From: Methylobacter luteus IMV-B-3098
Lineage (GTDB): Bacteria > Pseudomonadota > Gammaproteobacteria > Methylococcales > Methylomonadaceae
NCBI RefSeq assembly: GCF_000427625.1
Contig: NZ_KE386569.1
Span: 1,388,216-1,452,215 of the forward strand
Length of the DNA: 64,000 bases
Direction of reading: 5' to 3'
Shown here: piece after piece, positions 36,039 through 44,617 of the stretch
Layout of the letters: each line of letters opens with the position of its first letter
Position numbering within the stretch: the stretch's first letter is position 1
Made by a program: the position numbers and the translations under genes
Notes under the pieces: model-generated
Told to the model about the DNA's origin: nothing
The model's database searches: none
What the model saw: the letters and a program-made list of their open reading frames with translations, nothing else

Positions 36039-37022
36039 ATGATGCCTGAAGACTTAAGAGCGATATCCATGCTCGATTGGCTCGAAAATGATTTGTTATT
36101 AGCTATCCACTCTTGTGAGCCTGCTTCCAGTGATGCCAGCTTCCGGCGCTACTTTAGAATTAAAGTGCCGAATGGGCAATTCATCGTCATGGACGCTCCG
36201 CCGCCCCAAGAAAACGTCGAGCCTTTTATAAGAATTGCTAACCTGCTGACGCGTTCCCTGGTTAATGTCCCGACTATTTTCCAGCAGAACCTCAGTGACG
36301 GATTTCTGCTACTCGAAGACTTCGGCTCGCAGTGCTTTCTTGATCAATTAAATGAGCATACCGCCGCTGGTTTATACGAAAGCGCTTTCGACAGCTTGTT
36401 TAAACTGCAAACCAATACGCCGAAACTCGATAGCGGCCTGCCCGTTTACGACGAACCGCTGCTGAAGAGAGAACTGGCCATTTTCGACGACTGGTTTTTA
36501 GAACGGTCGCTGGATATCACCATGCCGGAGCCACTGCGAAACACGGTGCATGACATATTGATTGCATCGGCGTTGGAACAACCGAAAACTTGCGTTCATC
36601 GCGATTTCCACTCGCGCAATTTAATGGTGCTGAACGCCGATTCGCCCGGCGTGATCGATTTTCAGGATGCCGTCATCGGGCCTGTTACCTATGACTTGGT
36701 GTCGTTACTGCGCGATTGCTATATAGCCTGGCCCGAACGACAAGTTGAGCAATGGATGACCCAGTATTACCAACGGCTTCTGCAGGCGGACCTGATCAAT
36801 TGCGATCTGGACCGTTTTAAACGCTGGTTCGATCTGATGGGCATGCAGCGGCACCTGAAAGCCATCGGCATTTTTTCGCGCCTGCACATTCGGGATAACA
36901 AATCCGGCTATCTGAAAGACATACCGCGTACGCTGAATTATGTCACCGCCGTCTGCGCCGCCTACCCTGAACTGGCCGGTTTTGGCCGGTTTCTTCACGA
37001 ACAGGTCTTGCCCAAACTATGA
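36039..37022 (+). CDS. amgK: Aminoglycoside phosphotransferase-fold sugar kinase, AmgK-like
   Basis: A 327-residue kinase. AmgK phosphorylates N-acetylmuramate/N-acetylglucosamine at the anomeric position in peptidoglycan recycling. Motifs are ASSDASFRRYFRIKV (nucleotide loop), CVHRDFHSRNLMVLN (catalytic Asp/Asn) and PGVIDFQDAVIGP (metal Asp). The next gene is a MurU-like uridylyltransferase overlapping it by four bases, the amgK-murU pair seen upstream of lptD in Pseudomonas. An internal ATG (36069) is an alternative start. Confidence 0.9.
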   Translation: MMPEDLRAISMLDWLENDLLLAIHSCEPASSDASFRRYFRIKVPNGQFIVMDAPPPQENVEPFIRIANLLTRSLVNVPTIFQQNLSDGFLLLEDFGSQCFLDQLNEHTAAGLYESAFDSLFKLQTNTPKLDSGLPVYDEPLLKRELAIFDDWFLERSLDITMPEPLRNTVHDILIASALEQPKTCVHRDFHSRNLMVLNADSPGVIDFQDAVIGPVTYDLVSLLRDCYIAWPERQVEQWMTQYYQRLLQADLINCDLDRFKRWFDLMGMQRHLKAIGIFSRLHIRDNKSGYLKDIPRTLNYVTAVCAAYPELAGFGRFLHEQVLPKL

Positions 37023-37702
37023 AAGCCATGATTTTAGCGGCCGGGCGTGGCGAGAGAATGCGCCCTTTAACCGACCACACGCCTAAACCCTTGCTGTCTG
37101 CAGCCGGTAAACCGCTTATCGAGCATACGATTACACAGCTTGTCGCGGCCGGCTTCCATGAAATCATCATCAACCACGCCCACCTGGGCCGGCAAATTGA
37201 AGAGCGTCTCGGTAATGGCGAGCGATTCGGCGCCGCCATCAGTTATTCACCCGAAGGCGAAGAAGGTCTGGAAACGGCCGGCGGCATCATCAACGCCCTG
37301 CCCTTGTTGGGCAATGATACCTTTTTAGTCGTCAATGGCGATATCGCCACGGACTTCCCGTTTGCTGAACTGAAAAACCTGAGCATTGATCTGGCTCATT
37401 TGATATTGGTCGGCAATCCCGAGCACAACAGATCGGGGGACTTTGGCCTCGACAGTGCCGGCAATATCGTTGAAAACGGCGTTGAGAAATTTACTTTTAG
37501 CGGTATCGGACTCTACAAGACTGAACTATTCAGCCATATGCCGGTCGGAAAAAGTAAATTGGCGCCATTGCTGCGCGCAGCCATGTCGGAGCGCAGAATA
37601 TCAGGACAAAAATTCGACGGCTTCTGGATGGATATAGGCACGCCGCAGCGCCTTAAAGAACTGGACCTTTACTACACGCAAAGAGAGAGCAATCATGACT
37701 GA
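37019..37702 (+). CDS. murU: N-acetylmuramate 1-phosphate uridylyltransferase, MurU-like
   Basis: A 227-residue nucleotidyltransferase. The N-terminal motif MKAMILAAGRGERMRPLTDHTPKPLL binds the nucleotide, and VVNGDIATDF carries the metal-binding Asp. GFWMDIGTPQRLKEL near the end is typical of sugar-phosphate nucleotidyltransferases. With AmgK it turns recycled MurNAc into UDP-MurNAc, bypassing fosfomycin-sensitive de novo synthesis. It overlaps both neighbours (amgK and dodecin), so the three are one translational unit. Confidence 0.9.
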   Translation: MKAMILAAGRGERMRPLTDHTPKPLLSAAGKPLIEHTITQLVAAGFHEIIINHAHLGRQIEERLGNGERFGAAISYSPEGEEGLETAGGIINALPLLGNDTFLVVNGDIATDFPFAELKNLSIDLAHLILVGNPEHNRSGDFGLDSAGNIVENGVEKFTFSGIGLYKTELFSHMPVGKSKLAPLLRAAMSERRISGQKFDGFWMDIGTPQRLKELDLYYTQRESNHD

Positions 37703-37904
37703 TCATATTTATAAAAAAATAGAGCTGACAGGCTCCTCAACCGTCAGCATGGAGAACGCCATCGAAAATGCCGTCAGCAAGGCCACTAATACCCTCCACG
37801 ATCTGCGCTGGTTTGAAGTCGTCGAAACGCGCGGCAATATAGAAAACGGCAAAATTGCCCACTGGCAGGTTACAATAAAAATCGGATTTGCACTGACCGA
37901 ATAA
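37695..37904 (+). CDS. Dodecin, flavin-binding storage protein
   Basis: A 69-residue protein with the full dodecin fold: HIYKKIELTGSSTVSMENAIENAV, then TNTLHDLRWFEVVETRGNIENG with the flavin-stacking Trp, then IAHWQVTIKIGFAL. Dodecins form hollow dodecamers that bind FMN or riboflavin. It overlaps the end of murU by eight bases; a link with cell wall recycling is not known. Confidence 0.93.
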   Translation: MTDHIYKKIELTGSSTVSMENAIENAVSKATNTLHDLRWFEVVETRGNIENGKIAHWQVTIKIGFALTE

Positions 37905-38518
37905 AAATTTTAACCGCAGAACTCTCGCCCTATCATCCAGGGAAAATAATAAATTGCTGATAAGGCAGATTACTAATCGGTCATTGTGATTGATGGGCTT
38001 GTACTCAGCCCATCTTATCGTGCCGGAATGCTAGAACTACCCATGTCTTCTCTAACGACCTGGATTACGGACTTTCTGCGTATGATTTTTTCGACCAGTG
38101 CCCGCACCGTGCGATCTGTGCTCATTACTACTTTTACATCCCTGAAGCTTCGGAAAGACTAATTGCCTGGAGCGGCTGCGTATGATCCAAACCATTATCC
38201 TGACCCAGGAAGTTGTTGAGTCAGGAAATTCATGGGGCTAAGGCACAGACAGCTGTTCCTCTTCTACTCTAGACATTGCTTCTCGAGCAATACCCATACC
38301 GACGCAGTAAAGTCTCTTCATCCATTACAATATTCGCTACGAAGCGCTGAATATCTTCCTCACCAATGTTCTGACTCTTGATGAAGTCGGGCTTTATGGG
38401 GTAATACCGCACACCTCCGGCATGCCTCCATCTCCTATGTGTAACAAAGCGGAATCCATCCGCAAGCGATTCATCACAGGAGCACGAGCGTAATAGCCAT
38501 CATGCGAGTGATGAGCGC
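37905..38518. other. Gene-poor stretch with possible gene remnants
   Basis: There is no complete gene. A plus-strand open frame without a start (about 37996-38184) reads protein-like sequence ending IPEASERLIAWSGCV. A minus-strand open frame without a start (about 38258-38495) includes GGVRYYPIKPDFIKSQNIGEED. Both could be fragments of decayed genes. Neither was recognised. Confidence 0.35.
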
Positions 38519-38935
38519 TTAGTCCCAGCCGACGGGTTGATACCCGCGCTCCTCAAGACATCTGTTTACGAAGTTTTCAAAAGCGGGACTGCGTTCCGTC
38601 TTTCCGAATATCCAGCGCAGCAGTCCGATGGTCGCGCCGCTGGCCGCTCCAATCGCCGACCCGGAGCCTGCCGAGCCTACTACCGCACCGCCCACAGCGC
38701 CCGACGCAGCACCCACGGCAGCGCCACCAAGGGTGTTGGTTGCGGCCCGCCCTGCCTCACTGCCGCCGGAATCGGCACCGGCAGCCTCTGCCAGATGAAT
38801 GCAGTTCGCAATATCACCTTCGGCGGCCACTGGACCAACGGTGTTTAAATACTCGTTGGGATAAAGAACCGGGCGGGTTGATGTGCAGCCCCCCATTGTC
38901 AGGGCAATGACAGGAATCAGAAAAAACTTAAACAT
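38519..38935 (-). CDS. Glycine-zipper lipoprotein
   Basis: A 138-residue predicted lipoprotein. The signal ends in lipobox LTMGGC (Cys17). Residues about 58-105 form a glycine-zipper membrane segment rich in G/A/S (AAVGAASGAVGGAVVGSAG). A C-terminal FENFVNRCLEERGYQPVGW motif is common in short enterobacterial-style lipoproteins with glycine zippers. The function is unknown. It stands alone between gene-poor stretches. Confidence 0.8.
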   Translation of the reverse strand: MFKFFLIPVIALTMGGCTSTRPVLYPNEYLNTVGPVAAEGDIANCIHLAEAAGADSGGSEAGRAATNTLGGAAVGAASGAVGGAVVGSAGSGSAIGAASGATIGLLRWIFGKTERSPAFENFVNRCLEERGYQPVGWD

Positions 38936-39988
38936 GAGAAACTCCTATTTCAGAGGATGATTAGGGGCACGATTTTGTGCCATACAACCTTTGGCTTACG
39001 TCGCGGGGATGGAATGATGTTCATGCGCAACCTGTCCATTGACCGTCGATCTTTCATAGACCAATTTGCACATAGTTAGGTTCTACACATAGCGGCAGGA
39101 TAGATCGAGTGGCTTCATGTCATCGCCCCGCCCCTCATTCAAATTTTTGTCAGTTGGCATATGTTAAGTAAGCCGCGTTAAAATGATGCAATAAGCGACT
39201 CACCTCTACCTAATCCCATGCCTGATGTTACGCATGCCATCGAAAAAAGCTTATCCTTCTGGCCATGAAAATAAAAACTTGAGCCATGACATAGTGACGC
39301 CAAGAGGGCACCCATCAGATACGTGATTATTGTATTTTTCGCCAGAGTGCATAGCCTCCTGCTTGCCTTATCTTGAAGATATTCACTGGCGCGGACTGGG
39401 GGATCACGATCCAAGCAATGTCTCTAACCTATCCTGCATTGTTTGGAGAGCCACCCTGTTTTTGCCCTGAAAATTCGGGCATCCGGTAATTCTCATGACC
39501 ATCATCCAACTAAACCGGGATGGAGGCGTTCCGGCCCAATTTTGATTAAAGTTCAATGTTAGCTACAAATTTCTAAAAATAGAAGCTTATAATATGTTTG
39601 GCATTACAGGTTCAGCCCGATCAGAAATAAACAGGCGAACAGAGAATTCATGAATATGCTTGAGGCGGTAGACCTGCCGTTGCCCCTTATTCGCTCAATC
39701 TCTGGTTTATCAGTAATGATACTAATAGAAATCCAGTCAACAAAATGAATAATGACTGCAAAAGTGAATACATTTGAGTGAAAAAAATAATAATAAGAGT
39801 TCAATTAAAACAATGATCGAGCAGATAAATTTTTATTTAAAAATCCTGCCGATACCGCGGGTATCCCTGGTTTTGACACGATTGATTTTCCCGGCATGGT
39901 CTGTTGCCGCTTTCAAAGATCAATGCGCTATAAGGAATCTGGATTTACAACATCAGTTTTCCTTAATAAAAATATATCAAAATCGAGC
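38936..39988. other. AT-rich gene-poor region upstream of the sterol locus
   Basis: About 1 kb with lower GC than its surroundings. A 78-codon minus-strand frame (39178-39414) lacks a clear ribosome binding site or recognisable sequence and is not called. No terminal repeats of a mobile element were found. It presumably holds the promoter of the cyp51-led operon near its right end. Confidence 0.45.
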
Positions 39989-41629
39989 ATGACTACGACG
40001 AACATCGAAAAGACCGTTTCGCCAGGCAAAGAGCCGCCTACAATGTCTTATGCATTGCCGCTCCTGGGGCATATGCTCGAATTTGGCAAAAATCCCTTTG
40101 AATACATGATGAAACTGAGAAATACTCTGGGAGAAATTGGCGAATTCCGTATGTTTCATCAAAAAATGGTGCTGATGACCGGCCCGGAAGCGAATGAAGC
40201 TTTTTTTCGCGCGTCCGACGCCCAATTGGATCAAAGCCAGGCGTATAAAATCATGACGCCAATTTTTGGCAAGGGCGTGGTTTTTGATGCGCCGCCGCAT
40301 AAAAAAGACCAACAGCTTAAAATGCTCATGCCGGTTTTACGCGATAAGCCGATGCGCGGCTATGCCCAAGTGATCGTCCAGGAAGTCGAGCAAATGATTG
40401 CCAGCTGGGGCGATACCGGGGAAATTGATTTGCTTGAGTTCATGAAAGAACTCACCATTTACACCTCCAGCCACTGCCTGCTTGGCGATGAGTTCCGTTA
40501 TGAACTGAATGAAGAATTCGCCAAAATTTATCACGATCTTGAAAAAGGCGTAAATCCTCTGGCCTTTGTTTTTCCCTATCTGCCCCTCCCTGTTTTTCGA
40601 CGCCGTGATAAAGCGCGCGCCAGACTTCAAGAACTGGTCACCGGTATAATTGCCAAGAGAGCGCAGAAACCGGAAAAAAGTGAAGATGCGTTTCAATTAC
40701 TCATTGATGCCAGCTATGACGACGGCAGCCGTTTATCCGCCCATGAAATAACGGGCATGTTAATCGGCACCATATTCGCCGGGCATCATACCACAGCAGG
40801 CACGGCAGCCTGGACCTTGCTGGAACTGGCGCGCCGGCCCGACTATATGCAACGGGCCCTGAATGAACTGGATGCACACTTCGGCACTGACGGCGAAGTG
40901 ACTTTTCAATCCTTACGCGAAATTCCGGTACTGGAAAATGTCATTAAAGAAGTCTTGCGCTTGCACCCTCCTCTGATATTTTTAATTCGCAAGGTGATGC
41001 AGGACTTTCATTTTAAAGATTATACGATCAAGGCCGGAAAATACGTTTGCGCATCACCGCGCGTATCGCATCGCATCGCTGATGTTTTCCCGGACCCGGA
41101 AAAGTTTGATCCTGATCGCTATTCAGAAATACGCCAGGAAGATGCCAAACCCTTCAGCTGGATTGCCTTCGGCGGCGGCAAACACAAATGCAGCGGCAAC
41201 GCTTTTGCCATGTTGCAGCTCAAAGCCATTTTCAGCATTTTGTTACGCCGGTTTACTTTTGAACTGATCGACAACAAAGACACTTATCAGGATGACTTCA
41301 CCCAAATGGTGGTGCAACCGGTATCACCTTGTCGTGTTCGTTATATAAAACGCACGGACGTTAAATATGCCGCTGATGAGTCAATGAAAAATGCCGCCCA
41401 GGAAAGCGTACAAACTGGCTCGAGTTTTCAAATAACAATTGACAGGGAGCTTTGCCAGGGGCATGCAACCTGCATGACTGAAGCGCCTGAGCTTTTTCAG
41501 GTGGACGATGCAGGGAATGTAACCATTTTAAAAGAAAGCCCGCCGCTGGATTTACTGAAAAAAGCCCGACAAGCCGAAAAATATTGCCCGACCAAAGCAA
41601 TTAAAATTGAATTGAACCAAACGCACTAA
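39989..41629 (+). CDS. cyp51: Sterol 14-alpha-demethylase CYP51 fused to a ferredoxin
   Basis: A 546-residue fusion that removes the C-14 methyl of lanosterol. The P450 domain (about 15-455) begins PPTMSYALPLLGHMLEFGKNP. It has the I-helix GTIFAGHHTTAGTAAW with the CYP51-type His-Thr pair, the ExxR motif (KEVLRLHPP), and the heme loop FGGGKHKCSGNAF with Cys401. A short linker (about 455-480) leads to a 3Fe-4S-type ferredoxin domain with Cys489, Cys495 and Cys533; the His in CQGHATC replaces one cysteine. The same fusion is known in Methylococcus capsulatus. Upstream in-frame starts exist; MTTTNIEKTV was chosen by alignment to the family start. It leads the sterol gene cluster. Confidence 0.95.
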   Translation: MTTTNIEKTVSPGKEPPTMSYALPLLGHMLEFGKNPFEYMMKLRNTLGEIGEFRMFHQKMVLMTGPEANEAFFRASDAQLDQSQAYKIMTPIFGKGVVFDAPPHKKDQQLKMLMPVLRDKPMRGYAQVIVQEVEQMIASWGDTGEIDLLEFMKELTIYTSSHCLLGDEFRYELNEEFAKIYHDLEKGVNPLAFVFPYLPLPVFRRRDKARARLQELVTGIIAKRAQKPEKSEDAFQLLIDASYDDGSRLSAHEITGMLIGTIFAGHHTTAGTAAWTLLELARRPDYMQRALNELDAHFGTDGEVTFQSLREIPVLENVIKEVLRLHPPLIFLIRKVMQDFHFKDYTIKAGKYVCASPRVSHRIADVFPDPEKFDPDRYSEIRQEDAKPFSWIAFGGGKHKCSGNAFAMLQLKAIFSILLRRFTFELIDNKDTYQDDFTQMVVQPVSPCRVRYIKRTDVKYAADESMKNAAQESVQTGSSFQITIDRELCQGHATCMTEAPELFQVDDAGNVTILKESPPLDLLKKARQAEKYCPTKAIKIELNQTH

Positions 41630-41640
41630 AGAGATAAAGC

Positions 41641-42243
41641 ATGGCTGCATATCCCAGAGCAGAACTTGAAGAAATGGTTGACCGTTGGCTGCAGGCGAAC
41701 CGCAACGCGGAAAAAGAAGGCAATTGGCCCAAATACCTGGGCGCGATGTATACAGAGACGGCTGAATATCGCTGGAATATCGGCCCCAATGAAGAATTTG
41801 TCGCGCGCAGCCGTAAAGAGATAGAAGAATGGGCTTTAGGCGTGCAAATGGAAGGCTTTGAAGAATGGCGCTATCCGTACCACCGCATTTTAATTGATGA
41901 GAAACAGGGTGAAGTGATAGGCTTATGGCGTCAAGTGTCGCCTGCGCTACGAGAAGACGGTACACATTATGAAGTGGCAGGCATAGGCGGCTCCTGGTTT
42001 CGTTATGGCGGCGATTATAAATGGGAATGGCAACGGGATTTTTTTGATTTAGGCAATGTGAAAGCCTTGTTTTTTGAATTGGCTGCCGACGGCAAACTGG
42101 ACCCGGCCGTGAAAAGAAAAATCGGCAAATTGGCTAAAGGGCAATTACTGCCTGGCCATGAGCGTTTACGCCAAAAGCCCGGCTTATGGAAAAAACTAAA
42201 AGGCTTTATGGTAATGGTACGCATTGCCTTATTTGATAAGTAA
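41641..42243 (+). CDS. SnoaL/NTF2-like protein in the sterol cluster
   Basis: A 200-residue soluble protein, 11 bases after cyp51. Residues about 5-145 look like a SnoaL/NTF2 cone fold (RAELEEMVDRWLQANRNAEKEG at the start; WRQVSPALREDGTHYEVAGIGGSWFRYGGD in the sheet), a fold used by steroid isomerases and small-molecule-binding proteins. The C-terminal 50 residues are basic (KRKIGKLAKGQLLPGHERLRQK). Its tight coupling to cyp51 and osc points to a role in sterol processing, perhaps double-bond isomerisation or binding an intermediate. That is inference; no catalytic residues were assigned. Confidence 0.75.
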   Translation: MAAYPRAELEEMVDRWLQANRNAEKEGNWPKYLGAMYTETAEYRWNIGPNEEFVARSRKEIEEWALGVQMEGFEEWRYPYHRILIDEKQGEVIGLWRQVSPALREDGTHYEVAGIGGSWFRYGGDYKWEWQRDFFDLGNVKALFFELAADGKLDPAVKRKIGKLAKGQLLPGHERLRQKPGLWKKLKGFMVMVRIALFDK

Positions 42244-42327
42244 ACAAATCCAAGACTTGCAGGCACCAACTTTTCAAAGGATGGTATCTGTCGCTTAACC
42301 AAATTAAAAGGAATCTCATAAACATTT

Positions 42328-44571
42328 ATGTTGAATGTAAAACCGGGTTGGAAAAACTGGCAACTACTCACTGAAAAAGGACGGCAAATTTGGGCATTCA
42401 AGCCCAGTTCAAATAATATCAATGCGCATTTACAAAATGTCGATAACATTACAGACGAAGAAATAGCTCAGTTTGCTAAAGATTTTCAGTTTGATAAATC
42501 CAGCAATCCCAATTCCGGCGACAAGGTGTTCAGAAATACAGCCACTGATACTAAGTTCCAAAATTTTACAGGGGAAATACCTCAGTCAGCGAATCCCGAC
42601 AAGCAAAAAATCATCGGCGCGCTCATCAAAGGAATGAACTATTACTCTTACTTGCAAACTGAAGACGGTCATTGGCCGGGTGATTACGGCGGACCGCTGT
42701 TTCTCTTGCCCGGCTTACTGATCGCTTCCTATATTTCAGATTCACCGTTTCCCAAAGCGCATCAGGAAATGATGAAGCTTTATTTATTCAATCATCAGAA
42801 TAAAGATGCCGGCTGGGGCATGCATATTGAAGGCGAATCGACCATGTTCGGCACCGTCATGCAATACGTGTCGTTGCGTCTTCTGGGAGTCGATAAAAAT
42901 CATGAGCAACTGATCAAGGCCAGGACGTGGATTAAAAACAATGGCGGTGCAACCGGCATCCCATCCTGGGGAAAATTTTATCTGGCTGTGTTGAATTTAT
43001 ACGACTGGCAAGGCTTCAACAGCCTGTTTCCCGAAATGTGGCTATTTCCCAAATGGCTGCCGGTCCATCCCTGGCGCTACTGGTGCCACACCCGCATGGT
43101 TTACTTGCCGATGGCCTATTGCTATGCCCAGCGAATTAAAGCGCCCGAAAATGAACTGATTTTGTCATTAAGAGAGGAAATCCATAACGAGAATTTCGCC
43201 TCTATTAACTGGCCTAAACAGCGTGATACGGTATGCGAAAAAGATTGTTACACCACCCCGTCCCCGGTATTGAAGTGGATGAATTTTTTCACCAATAATT
43301 ATGAAAAGTTCAAAAGCGCCTGGTTAAGAAAAAAGTCCACGGACTACATCTTAAAATACCTCAATGCCGAGGATGAGCAAACCAGCTACATCAATATCGG
43401 CCCCGTCAATCAAGCCATTAATTCCATTTGTATCTGGCATGCTTACGGTAAAGATTCTGTGCAATTTAAAAAACATGCAGCGCGTTGGTATGATTATTTA
43501 TGGGTTGCCGAAGACGGCATGAAAATGAATGGCTACAACGGCTCGCAACTTTGGGATACCGCTTTTGCAACCCGCGCCATGCTGGAAAGCGACCTGGGCA
43601 AACTATTTCCGGCAACGATTGCAAAAAGCTATCGATTCATCGAGCTATCGCAAATCAAGGATGAACACCCGACGCATGCCGAGTTTTTCCGCCATCCGAT
43701 GATCGGCAGCTGGCCATTTTCAACCCCTGAAAACGGCTGGCCGGTTGCCGATTGCACAGCGGAAGGCTTAAGCGCCACTTTGGCCATTCATCATTCTGGT
43801 CTGGTTAAGCCGATGGTTGATGAGCAACGTATCAAACAAGCCGTTGACGTCATACTTTCTTATCAAAATACCGATGGCGGCTGGGCCACTTATGAATTGA
43901 CGCGAGCGCCTAAATGGCTGGAAAAACTCAATCCTTCCGAAGTGTTTGCCGATATCATGATTGATTATTCATGGACGGAATGTACCGCGGCCTGTGTCAT
44001 TTCTTTGCTGGAAATTCAAGAAACTTATCCCGGCTTTAAAACCAGCGAAATACGCAAAGCGATAAGCACAGGACTCAATTTTATCCTTAACCAACAAAGG
44101 GCGGATGGTTCCTGGTATGGCGGCTGGGCGGTCTGTTTTACCTATGCGACCTGGTTCGGCGTGGAAGCGCTCAGTAAGGCCAAAGGCAATGGTTATTATG
44201 ACGATGCGACCTTAGCGGCCAGCATAACCGGCGCCTGCGCCTTTTTGCTCGATAAGCAAAAAGCGGATGGCGGCTGGGGCGAGACTTTCAAATCCTGTTC
44301 AACGTTGGTTTATAGCGAGGCGGCGGCATCTCAAGGGGTTAATACCGCCTGGGCTCTGCTGGCGCTGATGGCCGCCGAGTTCAGCGAAAGGAAAGTCATC
44401 GAATCAGGCATTAACGTATTGTTGAATAAACAAAGCGCTATCGGCGATTGGCCACAGGAAAGCATTTCCGGCGTTTTTAACTATAACTGCATGATAACTT
44501 ATGCCAATTACAGGAATATCTTTCCTGTCTGGGCATTAAGCAGATACTACAGGCGGTACGTTCAAGGATGA
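42328..44571 (+). CDS. osc: Oxidosqualene cyclase (lanosterol synthase type)
   Basis: A 747-residue triterpene cyclase that turns 2,3-oxidosqualene into lanosterol or a related sterol. The catalytic acid motif is DCTAEG with Asp475; the DCTAE form marks oxidosqualene rather than squalene-hopene cyclases (DxDD). QW repeats occur throughout (for example DGSWYGGWAVCFTYATWFG and KQKADGGWGETFKSC). WPVADCTAE and FTYATWFG agree with lanosterol-forming enzymes. It lies between the SnoaL-like gene and squalene epoxidase and is a little longer at the N-terminus than hopene cyclases. Confidence 0.96.
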   Translation: MLNVKPGWKNWQLLTEKGRQIWAFKPSSNNINAHLQNVDNITDEEIAQFAKDFQFDKSSNPNSGDKVFRNTATDTKFQNFTGEIPQSANPDKQKIIGALIKGMNYYSYLQTEDGHWPGDYGGPLFLLPGLLIASYISDSPFPKAHQEMMKLYLFNHQNKDAGWGMHIEGESTMFGTVMQYVSLRLLGVDKNHEQLIKARTWIKNNGGATGIPSWGKFYLAVLNLYDWQGFNSLFPEMWLFPKWLPVHPWRYWCHTRMVYLPMAYCYAQRIKAPENELILSLREEIHNENFASINWPKQRDTVCEKDCYTTPSPVLKWMNFFTNNYEKFKSAWLRKKSTDYILKYLNAEDEQTSYINIGPVNQAINSICIWHAYGKDSVQFKKHAARWYDYLWVAEDGMKMNGYNGSQLWDTAFATRAMLESDLGKLFPATIAKSYRFIELSQIKDEHPTHAEFFRHPMIGSWPFSTPENGWPVADCTAEGLSATLAIHHSGLVKPMVDEQRIKQAVDVILSYQNTDGGWATYELTRAPKWLEKLNPSEVFADIMIDYSWTECTAACVISLLEIQETYPGFKTSEIRKAISTGLNFILNQQRADGSWYGGWAVCFTYATWFGVEALSKAKGNGYYDDATLAASITGACAFLLDKQKADGGWGETFKSCSTLVYSEAAASQGVNTAWALLALMAAEFSERKVIESGINVLLNKQSAIGDWPQESISGVFNYNCMITYANYRNIFPVWALSRYYRRYVQG

Positions 44572-44617
44572 TAAATGAATCAACGCTGTTTAAAGCACTC
44601 GTCTCCAGGGGCTCAGT

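Noticed and set aside
39178..39414. 78-codon minus-strand frame in the AT-rich gap
   Set aside because: No ribosome binding site, signal or recognisable domain; kept only as part of the gap description.
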